This document shows, one piece after another, positions 35,711-47,161 of a stretch of DNA of 64,000 nt. The notes beneath the pieces were generated by a model. That model saw only the letters and a list, made by a program, of their open reading frames with translations. It did no database searches and was not told where the DNA came from. This DNA comes from Acanthochlamys bracteata (Eukaryota; Streptophyta; Magnoliopsida; Pandanales; Velloziaceae), in the NCBI GenBank assembly GCA_019914995.1, contig CM034128.1, forward strand, positions 7,380,501 through 7,444,500, read 5' to 3'. The position numbers and the translations under genes are program-made. Position 1 is the stretch's first letter. The number at the start of each line of letters is the position of its first letter.

Positions 35711-37081
35711 TAGGAGTGGCAAATTTTGACCTGATCCGAAATCGACCCGAAAAGGTCGGGTTCAGGTCGACCCAAAAATGATCCGAAAAATTTAAACGGG
35801 TTCGGGTCGGATTTAGATTGACTCAAAATTGACCCGTTTAATCCGTATACTTATTTATATAGTATATATTACTTAATAATTAAAAAAATAGCAAAAAATT
35901 TAAATTTAATGTGTATATATATATATATTTTTAATTTATCTTAATTTTAACTAATTTTTATTTAATTTATAAATTTTATCAAAATTAATATTTTTTAAAA
36001 TATATTATAATTAATAATTTATATATATTTAGGGGTGGCAATATGGGTTGGTGGGTCACTTTTGGATCGATCCATTTAATAACCGGGTCAAATTCATTCA
36101 ACCTAACCCAACCCATGAATTTATACGGGTCAAAATTATTGACCCTAACCCAACCTACTAATAATCGGATCAAATTCGGGTCGACCTATTTAATAATTAA
36201 AATTATTAATTATTAATTATTAATTTTATATTTTTAAGCTTCAACGAAATTATAAGATCAGTTTGAATGAAGGTGCACGATATTTTTACTGACGAGATAT
36301 AATTATGTCCGACAAAATGTGCATTCCTTAATGTCTTTATCGGTCCTTAAAATATCCAAAAAATTATTATTTTTATTTTTTGAAAATATATGATAACAGC
36401 TGAAATTTATGATTATAAATACATAATTAATAATTCCGATTAAAATTTTGATAAACATATCTATCTAACAAAATTTTTATAAAAATCTTATACGAAATCT
36501 AAAATCGTCATTAAAAATACCTATAGAGTAATACTTTCGATAATATTATAATTTTCATCTTATACTATTTTACTAAAGTATAAAAATAAAAAATTAATTA
36601 TAAATACAATATAATTTAATAGTTTGTAAATAACTATTATCGATTATTTTTATTGTCAATATTTTATTATAGGGTAAGAAAAAATCAAGAATTGTTCCTT
36701 CGAAAGGTGACATTTTGGGTTAACCCGGGTTGACCCATCTAATAATCGGGTCAAATTCGTTCAACCCTAACCCAACACATATATTTATACGGGTCAATTT
36801 TCCAAGCCTAACCCTAATTAAACAGGTCGGTTTCGGATTAGGTCATATATTGCCACCCCTATTTATATTATTATTAAAAAATTAATATTTATAATTTTTA
36901 TTTAATAATTTAATTATTAAATGGGTCGTTCCGAGTTTGACCTAATTATAAATAGGTTGGGTTAGGGTTGACAATTTTGATCCATATAAATAAATGAGTC
37001 GAGTTAGAGTTGAACAATTTTGACCAGGTTATTATATGGGTCGATCCGAAACTGACTCATTAACTCATATTGCCACCCCTA
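35711..37081. mobile_element. hAT-like element with perfect 8-bp duplication
   Basis: The ends TAGGAGTGGCAAA and TTGCCACCCCTA are inverted. Identical flanks GCCATAAC lie at 35703-35710 and 37082-37089. Subterminal regions have many GGGTCGACC and GACCCG motifs. There is no transposase frame. It contains a second element of the same end type at 36030-36861. Confidence 0.88.
36030..36861. mobile_element. Nested hAT-like MITE (TAGGGGTGGCAA ends)
   Basis: Left TAGGGGTGGCAATATG and right CATATATTGCCACCCCTA are inverted. The flanking 8-mers TATATATT (36022-36029) and TTTATATT (36862-36869) differ at one position. It is inserted within the element 35711-37081, giving a family-into-itself nest. Confidence 0.75.
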
Positions 37082-37719
37082 GCCATAACATGAGAGGGTC
37101 GTAAAACATCCAAATATACTAATTAAAATTGAGTTGTTCTTTTCTTCATAAATAAAAATAAGACAATTGATGATTATTTGTAAATGCATGATTCATACTG
37201 AAACTCATACTACTTAAGACCTAAAAACAATGGTAGTAAATAATATAAATTGCCAAAAGAAATATAACCTAATCGTTGGTACTGAAACGAAATTTTATTT
37301 TCTCTGTCAATTAGATCCACAAATATTATGAACCTTTTCAAAACTAATATTATCCAGATAATTTAGACCCTATTTTTTAATACCACGTCTAATGATTTTC
37401 TATGTCCAAATATTTTGGTAACAAAAATATGGATACAACAACATAATATCATTCAATTCTTCATCAATTTATCTAATAGAAAAGTTATTTGCTAGTTAGA
37501 AAGAAGTAAGCAATTATATATAGATAAAAATAATAATAGTATCACTATTTCAGTATCATTCAATCGATAAATGTCTCTATTAATATTTGTTACATTCTTT
37601 CAAACTAGATTATTTAGGCTCTAAATTTTTTAGATCAAACGTTTATGATCCGTTGTTTCGAATTAAAAACCCATTATTTATCCTTTATAGAATTTGAAAT
37701 AATATCTAAGTATAGTTTT

Positions 37720-37860
37720 GGTTACCTAAAGTTCAAAAATCTAGATTAAATGATGCTTCTCTAGAGAATGTTCTTTTCAACTTTTTCCACCAATCGGATA
37801 TTCAATTAATTTGAACTATAAACTTAAATTCTAGCCGATCTTGCCGTAATGAGTATATGG
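37720..37860 (-). pseudogene. Ty1/copia gag zinc-knuckle relic
   Basis: Minus-strand translation gives THYGKIG, a stop, and then FKLIEYPIGGKS. This parallels the plant copia gag pattern CxHCGKxGHxxxxCFELxGYP. Both cysteines seen in this region are lost and stops are present. It has the same orientation as the RT relic at 33640-34050, so both may derive from one element about 5 kb long. Confidence 0.5.
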
Positions 37861-38510
37861 CCCATTTGGTGCTACCGCTTTATAAAACCTATCATGACTA
37901 CCATCACCGATTAGAGCAGCTTGGATCAGCCAGAACGATCTGAATCCATCAAATCTGGTCCGAATGGATTAAAAGCTGATCTGGTTTAGCAGAAAATTTG
38001 AACCAGGTTTAGTTCAATCCAGTTCTATCTAGTTTGATTTAAATAAATCTGGTTCAGTCGGGATCGATCATATTCGGTCCGGATAGGTTGAATCGGACAA
38101 AGAATCAGTTAAGTCGATTGGATCGATCAAGTTGGTATTTGACGGGGCGATCCGGCTTGTCTAGATCGAGTCGATCGGCAGTGCCGGTGAATCCAGCGAA
38201 CTAGCAGTACTGGCGACGAGATCGAGCGGCAGTGGCATGGAATTGATTGGCTAGCAGCGACGATCGAGCCCGGCGGAAGCAGCGGCAATCCAGCCCACCG
38301 GCAGCAGCGAGGATGCGAATTGTCCTATCGGCAAAGAGGACGTCAGTGGTGCTAGAGGATCGAATTCGACGTGGTGGCAGCGGACGCGGCGGTAGCAGTT
38401 GTAGATAACCGACGGCAGCAGCAGGGGAGGCGGCAGCGGCAGGCAATAGCGTAAGATCGCGGGCGGAGAGCGGAAGAGAACCTAGAAAGAGGGGCAGGCG
38501 GCGGTCACTT
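37861..38510. other. GC-richer low-complexity region
   Basis: From about 37900 there are repeated GATCGA, CTGGTT and GGTCCG motifs. From 38160 there is a GC-rich run of GGCAGC/GGCGGC triplets. An 81-codon Ala/Pro/Arg-rich minus-strand frame at 38201-38446 reflects triplet composition. It may be the gag leader of the decayed copia element. Confidence 0.4.
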
Positions 38511-40356
38511 TTCTAAGAACTCACTTGCCATAACTCATTTTTCGTAACCCATTTAATAAAAAAAAGTAAACATGCCCCTAGCGAGTGGATACCATCTTTA
38601 ATGTGTGAAATACATTGTAAGAGTTTATAGTAAAGTAGGCTGTCGGGTGGAAACTTAGGCATTCTTATAATTTTTGCATGTTTTATCACATAGGACGCCC
38701 TTTATGCAAAGAAATTCGCTGTAGAGATCCATGGTGGTGTTATGGCTTGATCTTTGCTGCTGTCATTGTTGATGTTATATATCCAAAACTAGCAATATGC
38801 AAGCAATCTAGAAATATTTTCCTGGTATCAGGTTGCTTAAGAGATGTAGTCATTAGTATGCTTAAGAGATGAGACAGATGCTTTTCTTTTACAAGCATAG
38901 GGAAGTTGGATGGCAATGTGGGGCATTTCAACTGTTGTGGATAATTGACCCTAAATGCCAGCAAATTGCAGTATCTATTGGCATATTGTTGAACCTTTTC
39001 ATCTTAGTGTCAATTTCAGTCCACCTTCATTGCCATTTGTAGTAGACATCTTTTGTTGCTTTTCATATGGGATTCGGAATCATGCTTTGTCGAAATAAGT
39101 GTCATCATCCTTTATAGTTGTTGGAAGTGCTTCTGTAACTACAACTGCTGGAATCAAGTTGTCTGACCTTAGGTTGCTACTAGGATCAGGCTAGCTGAAA
39201 TTCCACAATCTTTTCTTTTCTCAAAATATGACATTAGGTCTTTTAGAAAATTGGTAATAGAACTTTTCTGGTTTCCTTTCTAGATTGTAAAATGGTCTTG
39301 AGAATTTGTGTTTGACCTTTGTTCAATAGATTCTCTCATGACGAGAAGGTTTATGTGATTGTCGTATGAATATACCATTTTTAAGCGTGGTTCACGAACT
39401 GTTTGATGGTTCAAGATCCCGTGTTCTCTTTGACCTGGAGAAAATCTTACACTTTTCCTCTTCTAAGTCTTTTCTATGATCTTTTTATGATGATTTTGTT
39501 TAAACCAAATATCAAATGTAGTGCTTAGGAAGTGCTCACATGTGGGACTTTGTTTGTGGTAAAACCTACTATAAAGAGCAATTACACATGCCACTGGCAG
39601 CTGCCTGTACATGGTATCTCATCTTGGTCGGGTTTTCAGGGTTCAAAATAAACCAGTGCATACTTTAAGCAACATAATTTCTAACAGACTAGTAATTTTT
39701 GCTTAAAAATCGGATTTTAGCTCGGTGCAGGTAAAGATATCTAATACATCAGCGTTTATCAGAGCTGATATTTCTATTAGTTAGAATAGAATAGCACTAG
39801 CAGTTCTTTTAGGGTAAATTACTGAAAATTTTGAAGTATAAGCAGAAGGGGTGAATTTTGCAGTTGGCAGTAAATTTGTAAAAATACTTTTAAAAAATCA
39901 GGGATTTAGATTCCTCAACATTTTAGTTGAATTTCCTTAAGAATATAATTCTTGAAATATAACAGAATTGTGCTTTAGTTGACATCCTTTTAGTGGCAAT
40001 TTTTATTATTTTACATCAAAATATATACCAACAATACATTGTGAATTGGGGATCATTTGCAAAAAGACTAATCAAAACTTCTGCTGCCTTTTCTTTTCTA
40101 GGTTTCTAACCAACGGATCATGTTAGAAAGGACTACACATGCTGCGTTAACCTTCAATAGAGATGTTCTATATATGAATGTTGATCTTAGTAGAACAGTA
40201 CAAGGTAAGACCAACTGGAAGCTAAAAGGGATATTCCACTACCCCTAAACATAGTTGAGAATAAGTTTAACGTTGATTGTAATAAGTAAAGACATGCCTT
40301 CCACACAAATAGGGAGAGAAAAAAAAATACTTGGGCAGTTGAATTGCATAAATGCT
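38511..40356. other. 3' flank of the RABA gene, no gene recognised
   Basis: Base composition is less extreme than in the repeats. After an AG at about 38694 the plus strand has 18 open codons (DALYAKKFAVEIHGGVMA) and then a stop. This looks like a stranded exon, but I do not recognise it. No other coding pattern was seen. Confidence 0.35.
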
Positions 40357-42721
40357 CTATGAACAAGAACATGTCGAAACCTTTTTCATTGCACTTGTTT
40401 CTGTCAGATTAACCTCAGAAAGAACTGAAACTGTAGTTCCCTTCAGCTTCAAATTATCGTTTCCACCATTCCTCAGCCCTTCGGTTAGTGTGAAAGGCTT
40501 CTTAGAAACCACTCCATAGATTTCCTCTAGGAGTCTAAGAAAAGCACTCTCTACATTTTCCCCACTCAGGGCTGATGCCTCAGAGAAGAAGAGCCCCTGC
40601 TCCTCGGCAAATTCTACGGCATCTTCAGTTGGCACTGCTCTCTGTTCTGACAGATCAGCCTTGTTTCCTATTAGCATGACTATGATAGAGGTATCTGCAC
40701 AAGCCCGTAGCTCATCAACCCATCTCGCAACATGATCAAATGTTGGTCGCTTAGTGATGTCATAGACCAACATTGCACCAAGAGCTCCTCGGTAGTATGC
40801 ACTTGTGATTGCCCTGTACCTGAAGGCAAGTTGTTTTACGAGTAGGAAACAAAACACTGTAGCTCTTGATATTAAAACGAGAGAGAGAGAGAGAGAGAGA
40901 GTTATTTGCGTTGATTTCTTCTTTGTCCATCTTTTGCCAATAAGAGTTTCTTTGTTAGGCTATCATAATTGTACAAAGGTTATTATGTCAATTTAAGCAA
41001 GAAATCCATTGTATTGAAACGAAAGCAGTCCATTTCCTTTCATGATTACCTTCAAGTTTTAACTTTTGTCCTTGTTTTAACTTTTCAGGCCGCATACATT
41101 CAAGTTTGTCTGTCCGGCAAGTTTGTATTGCTTTTCTGGTGCCTTTTCTTCTTAAGTATGATTGACCTAAGTATGCTCCTCAAAGTCTCTACAACATTAA
41201 CATGTTTTTGCTTTCTACTCATTTCTCCACTGACTTATTTTTAAATTTTCTTCTTGACCTTGAAGCTGGGCAACTTAGAAACTTTTCACGTTCTGTAGAC
41301 ATTCACAGGCCTTTCCTTTCTTTTTTGTGCTGTGGCACTATCTATTCTCACTAAGAATCAATATGCTAACCCATGATATACTGTTCCCAGTCATTTTAAA
41401 ATCAAAGCGGAAATTTGTTAAGACAAGTTAGGTTTTCTATAGAAGAACAAACTTAAACATGATTCAAATTGCCAGACAAGTTATAAATGTCAGAGATCTA
41501 GTTGTTAGCTAACATTATCACAATTTGGGGCCACAAGGTAGGAGCACCGTGGAAGGAACAACTAAGTCCAACTAATAGTCCTTGTGGTAGCAGTTGAATA
41601 CTTTTACTAAATTAAAACAGGGAGATGTCTAAAAGAAAGGATCCCTTCTAGCGTTGAACAACTCCTAAAAACAAAGGCTCAAACACTGGAAGAAGCCTTT
41701 CTAGTGGTGAGGGAATTGTTGCTAAACGTATTTTAGTCTATTGCCTACCTAACTACCTCTTTAAAAGGTTTAAACTGTTAGCTTAATATATTCGAATTTG
41801 CTACTTTCATACTTATCACATGGTAATGATAGAAGTCTACTATTGGAGCATCTGGCAACGTCCAAAGTTATTCAGTTCAATGAGAGGCAAGAGGTATGCC
41901 ATACTGTTTGAAAAAGCTACCATGAATTTTAGGAAAAAAATGGAAAACGCGGCAACCAGGCTTTAAATTTGTAAAGATTGCCATTCTTCGTGACCGTTTT
42001 AACAATAAGCAATGGCACGGTTGACATATCAATATGAGTGACCCGGTGGAGGATCTCTAATTCTTGGAAAGTAACTCTTCCCAAGTATGTAATACTATTA
42101 TTTTTGACAAACCAACTCCAATCTAATTCATGGCTAAAATGGCACAGAAGAATAGCAATTTTCCTATTTTCGTTGTTCAAGACTTCTTTTCTTCTGGAGA
42201 TAGTTAAGAATCTATGGAATTGCGAGTAATCTGTTCTTTCCATTTCCTTTCATTTTTCAGGATCAAGCTTTCTTTACCAAGAAAATGAGCAACTGTATAT
42301 GAAACCTACTTCATCAACAAAGTATACTAAGTAATCTTTTATAATTACCTTTTCCTATTTTCTTTGGGACATACTTACTATCAACAACAAGAAAATCAGT
42401 TGAAAAACAAATTTGTCAGATGACATACCTCTCTTGTCCAGCAGTGTCCCAGATTTGTGCCTTGATCCTTTTGCCATAGAGAGTCATTGTTCTAGTCTGG
42501 AACTCCACTCCTATAGTCGATTTCGAATCAAAACTGAACTCATCTTTCGTAAATCTTCCAAGAAGTTGAGTTTTTCCTACTGCTGAATCTCCAACAACAA
42601 CAATCTTGAATATGTAGTCTATCTCAACATGCCTCTCCTCTCCATCTTTCTCTTCCCTTTCTACATAGTCTTCTTCTTCATCCTCTTCTCTGTTCTTGTC
42701 TGCTTTGTTGTCTTTCATCAT
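40357..42721 (-). CDS. RABA (Rab11-type) small GTPase, acidic N-terminal extension
   Basis: Two exons on the minus strand, 42721-42429 and 40819-40357, joined in phase inside the codon for Tyr after GQER, give 251 residues. Motifs: G1 GDSAVGKT (44-51), switch I STIGVEF (68-74), G3 WDTAGQE (91-97), G4 NKAD (150-153) and G5 EASAL (178-182). [16 protein letters not shown] marks the plant RABA subfamily, nearest to RABA4-like members, which act in trans-Golgi/recycling-endosome traffic. Two points are odd. Before the G domain lies a highly acidic ~33-residue extension. The C-terminus is STCSCS, lacking the usual CC pair; C at position -4 could be read as a CaaX box ending in Ser. The intron is 1.6 kb and holds a (GA)n run. 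A Met-Met start leaves residue 1 or 2 as initiator. Confidence 0.92.
40879..40901. repeat. (GA)n microsatellite in RABA intron
   Basis: An uninterrupted run of 11 GA units close to the acceptor side of the RABA intron. Confidence 0.9.
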
Positions 42722-42782
42722 CTTGACTTGTTTGATTTTTCTCTTATGTTTTCAACTTTCTTGTATATATGTGTGCGGTTAA

Positions 42783-42790
42783 TATATAAG
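42783..42790 (-). promoter_or_regulatory. Probable TATA box of the RABA gene
   Basis: The minus strand reads CTTATATATT, 62-69 bases upstream of the first ATG, which would give a short 5' UTR of about 35 bases. Confidence 0.5.
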
Positions 42791-44310
42791 GGAAGAACTA
42801 ACAAGGAAAGAAAAACACGACCAGCTAATTTTAAGTGGATGCTAGTGATAGCTTTCTCGCTTTTGGAAGCAGTGACATATGTGTAGCTTCTTCTTTTTTA
42901 AGTAGGTTGCCCTGAATCGTGGGCTTTAAACAAGCATGCCTTGTAAATTTTGTCTTAGCAGATCAAGTCGTATGCTTGGTTTGGTCCCACTAAACATGGT
43001 TTGAAACTTGAAAGAGACCTAATTATTTGCTTACTGCTATGATTATATAACATCATGCAAAACCAAAAGAAAGATTACAAGATCTAGAGAAATTTACCTA
43101 AGCTAACATGATTGTAGGCATGCCATATATATTTATTTTAGCTTCTTTCATGAGTATGAAACAAGCTTTTAGTACATAATACGCAATAATTTTTTTCCCG
43201 CCGAAAGTAGATAGACGAGAATAATTTTTTCCCGTAGTGTTTTTGAATTACTATTGTTTTACCATAGGAATCACTGTTGTATTTTGAAAATGGTATATAT
43301 TTACGCGCCTGGCTTCTTCTTTTTCCCTCCTTTTTCTTTCTTCGTGGTGATTATTACCTCTCTGCTTTCTTCATTTTTAAGTAATTAAAATGATTTTTTC
43401 TGTTATATTTTTACAAAAAAAATTTCAGGTGGACCAGAAAGGTATCGTCAGTGCTGAAATAGTGAATGCTCTCCTGATCGACATAGTTGGGATGTTGACA
43501 TCTTTGATCTTTCTTATGCAGCTCTAGCAAACGACGAGGTTAATCTGTTCACTAGTATTATTGAACAAATGCAGCAAAGTTGCAACGGTCTAGTTGTCGT
43601 CAACCTGCACTGCCACATCTCTCTATAAATTACTAAGTCATCATTGGGTTAATATGTAAGCTAACTAGCTTTCACATTGCAACCTAAGTTCATTCAAATG
43701 AGCTGTTTGCTTTCCACACCTAAACCATGTTCATATAGGTTTAAAATTTATGTCTTTCTCTAGCTAGTTGGAAAGTTGTTTCCGATGAATTACCGCATAT
43801 TCAACTTAGCAAGACGAATAAAAACTATGTTAAAAATTATCATGTTACCGCATAAGTTTATCCCTTTGCAAGTTGCAAAAAAATACGAACATCTGAATCT
43901 AGTTTATTTAAGTACAGTCAAGTCTTTATAAATGCAACTGTCATCCAATCAATAATATCAAATACTATCAAAAGTCAGCAGAATATTTGTTAAATGAGAT
44001 GAAGTAATGTTAAAAGGTACAAATCAGTAAAATATCCTGAGTTAGAACTAGTTAATTCGAATGGTTTCTCAAAATATCAAGAGAAAGTGAATAGGGCTAG
44101 AGAAATATTATTGTTTGGAAGCAAATTATTCGCTTGCTACAAAAGCAATTGGAAGGATGCAAGGACAAGCTGAGATTACCATTGCTGTTTGTTGCAATGG
44201 CGATGGCTCAGAGATAAAGTACGTCTTCTGGTTATTGATAAGTAATGCTGATTCTAAATGTTTTAGAAATGTAAAAATTAATATCTTGATTGTCATTATC
44301 AAGCGAACAA
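42791..44310. other. RABA upstream region, possible stranded exon
   Basis: Mostly AT-rich. After a TTTCAG at about 43428 a plus-strand open stretch covers about 43465-43627, including SWDVDIFDLSYAALANDEVN and then SIIEQMQQS. It looks coding but is unrecognised and alone. Confidence 0.35.
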
Positions 44311-44318
44311 GAAAGCAA

Positions 44319-47153
44319 TTTAGGGGTGGCAGTACGAGTTTATAAGTCGTATTTCAATCGACCTATATAATAATCGGATCAAATTTAGTGAACTGTAATT
44401 CGATTTATATATTTATATAGATAAAAATTGTCAACTATAATCTAACATATTTAATAATTAGATCAAACTCATATCAAGCAATTTAATATTCAAAATTAAA
44501 ACAAGAATCATAAAAATCAATTTCTAACTATAACAGGTGAAAATTGTTAGGTATCATATATCAAAATTAGAAAATATTATTTTTGATAAAATCTATAAAT
44601 TAAGTAAAAATTAATCAAAATATAATAAGCTAAGTGTTGAAAATAATTTTGATGATAATAATAATTAAAAATATAGTTTACGATTTAAGATGGACTAAAC
44701 AATTAAAAATTAAGTTTTGTAAAATTTTATAAACAAAATTTATCCTACGACAAGCAGGTAACGAACTATCTATAGTACAAGGAGATTCTTCACCTAGGAA
44801 TAGCCGCAAAACAACCAATTATCTGTCTGCTATCTGTATAGAAAATTCTTCATGAGGCGCATGAACAGAATTGGAACAAAGAGTGAAAGCAGTATAGAGA
44901 AGTGAAACAATTGGAAAATAGAGTATATATAGACAGAGAAACAGTTAGTTATATAAATGCTACATTCCTATTATTGAGTAAGAAATCGAACATAGGGGAT
45001 CAGTGACTTTACTGGCGTCTCAGATGAAAGCTTCAGCAAGTTAAAGACTCAAATGAAGCATGTATGCTGCATCAGAACCAGATCAGTGTGCCAGCTATAT
45101 ATTCACATTAAGAGCAAGATCAATGCACAACAAATAGAAGATCAAATTCATAGGCCAAGGAGCTGGAACCAGCATGCAACGAATCCACAAATCAGCTCAA
45201 GATTCAAAATTTATAGATTCTACACAGAATATTTAAATCATGTTAGAAAGGCAGAGATGATCATCTCAGTATAAGCAGAAGAGTAATGATGATTCAATCT
45301 ACAAGTCTATTCACTTAAAAGAAAAATTCGATCATAGAGCTAAACAATAAGCTCAGGAACCCAAACTAATTCGTCAGCCTCATTCAAACTTCAGGAAGGA
45401 CACTGGCTAGATCAACAAATTCATACTGATATGAAGTCGTCCTCGAGTCTAGCTGAGCAAAATCATTTGATGACTCGACTGAAGGACTGTTGGATACTCT
45501 AATCACGGTTACCACAGCAATAGAGCTCCAACAGAAATTAAAAACACCAACGAAAACTGTCTCGAGATTTGATATGGATGAGAAAACTCTTATGGGAAGA
45601 CCTCTGTTGCTATCGCAAGTGTAAGAGTTGTGCAAGTAATTCAATGATGAAAAATGTATCGTTACCACAATGATTGATTAATCTATTAAGTATAAAAAAT
45701 AACTAATTCTAAAACTGTCTACATGTTTGTTTGCACCATCTTAGAGTATGTTTAGCCTCAAAAAAATATGTAAAAATATGCAAAATTAAGATCAATGTCT
45801 TATCTTTTCAACCGTATATTACTCTATTATTCAAAAAATAAAAAGGTCTTCAAGTGCATTCGTTTCAGAAGCTGTACATATGATTTGGATCTTCAATGTA
45901 TCTCAATTTTTTCTTTGAATATCTATCAAATGGTTGTCTAGAAAACTCTAGAACAATTCGTAGACCAAGGTGAATGTCTTGACTTTCAAACTCATTGGTT
46001 GTTCACAAAAACTCTATTGAAAAGTCAATTTTTATAAAAAATGCTAAGACCGCAAGAAATTGCTAAAAATAAAACATATATGATGTAAGAGTCATGATAT
46101 TATGTATATATTTCAGCACATCAATCTTCAACGAGAGCACTTCAACAAACTAAAGACTGTAAGCAGAATTCCTATAAGAAGACGAAGAATTGCACAAATG
46201 TAGACAACAACATAGTGAAAAAAATCAACGAGCAAGCTTATAAGCAAAAAGCAACAAAACACAATCTCACCGCTGCTGATCTACCTTTGAAAACATCTTC
46301 TCCTAGTAGTACTATATAGATTATCTCATTTTGTTTACTTTAAGTTCACACTTATATTGAGATGGATTTTGTGCCTAATCAGTGTGAAAAACTCTCTACA
46401 ACACAGAGGCTAAGTGCTTGAAGCACTTATAGATGAGGCTCGGTTGGAACATGATCGGTGTTCACTATCTTTGTAACAAAGCTATAGCTTTCAGCTGGAG
46501 GGACGTGTGTCCAGTAGGCTGTGTAGGTTTATATTCAATGAAAAAATCTATAAGTGCAAGTATGTTTGGTGAAACACTTTGACTTTGATCAGTGTAGCTT
46601 GTTCAAAGTATAATGAATTTTGAGCTCTTGTGATAAAAAGGCTATAGACGTAGACAAAGGTGTTTGTTGAACCACATAAATTTTTTGTGTTGTTCTTATA
46701 TACAATGAAGTTGCTTACTATTTGATTTTGATTACTGACTTTCTACTTCAGTAAAAATTATCCTACACATAGTTAGATAACATATCTGCTACCTGTAGGA
46801 AGTTCTGTTTGCACAAATTTTAATTATTAACTCAATTCATCTCTCTAATCTTGAGTTGATCTTGCAGGTTTATTTAACACTATCTAAAAAATATATATAT
46901 AAATTAGTTAAACTTCAATGTCATTATTTCAAGTATTTCCTAATTATTGAGTAATATATATTACCAAATAATTATATAGATTAAATAGATTATTTTTGAG
47001 TCAATCTGAATACGACTCAGACTTATTTAAATTACGAGTCAATTTCGAGTTGGTAAAAAATTGACCAAATCCGACAAAGTCCAATTCTAAATATGATTTA
47101 AATTGGTCAGCTTTGAATTGAATTTGTAGATCATGTCCTATATTGCATCCCTA
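44319..47153. mobile_element. Old hAT-like element with TAGGGGTGGCA end, filled by LTR relic
   Basis: The left end TAGGGGTGGCAGTACG begins at 44321 and the right end TATTGCATCCCTA at 47141-47153 is its diverged inverse. Flanking 8-mers GAAAGCAA (44311-44318) and GAAAGCAT (47154-47161) differ at one base. It has subterminal GATCAAA and GACTCA motifs and no transposase. The 2.8-kb length is explained by an LTR-like insert in the middle. Confidence 0.55.
44930..46760 (+). mobile_element. Decayed SIRE-like LTR (solo or relic)
   Basis: The 3' part (46380-46720) shows the long copia LTR layout, ending in GTAGACAAAGGTGTTTGTTG and GAACCACATAAAT. It parallels blocks at 2040-2140. No internal retrotransposon coding sequence is present, so a solo LTR is the simplest reading. 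Exact ends were not found. Confidence 0.45.
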
Positions 47154-47161
47154 GAAAGCAT

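Noticed and set aside
38201-38446. Ala/Pro/Arg-rich 81-codon minus-strand ORF
   Set aside because: Composition follows GGC/GCC triplet repeats; no conserved motif and no gene context.
41929-42243. 104-codon minus-strand ORF inside the RABA intron
   Set aside because: Lies fully within the intron, with no domain and no conserved motif.
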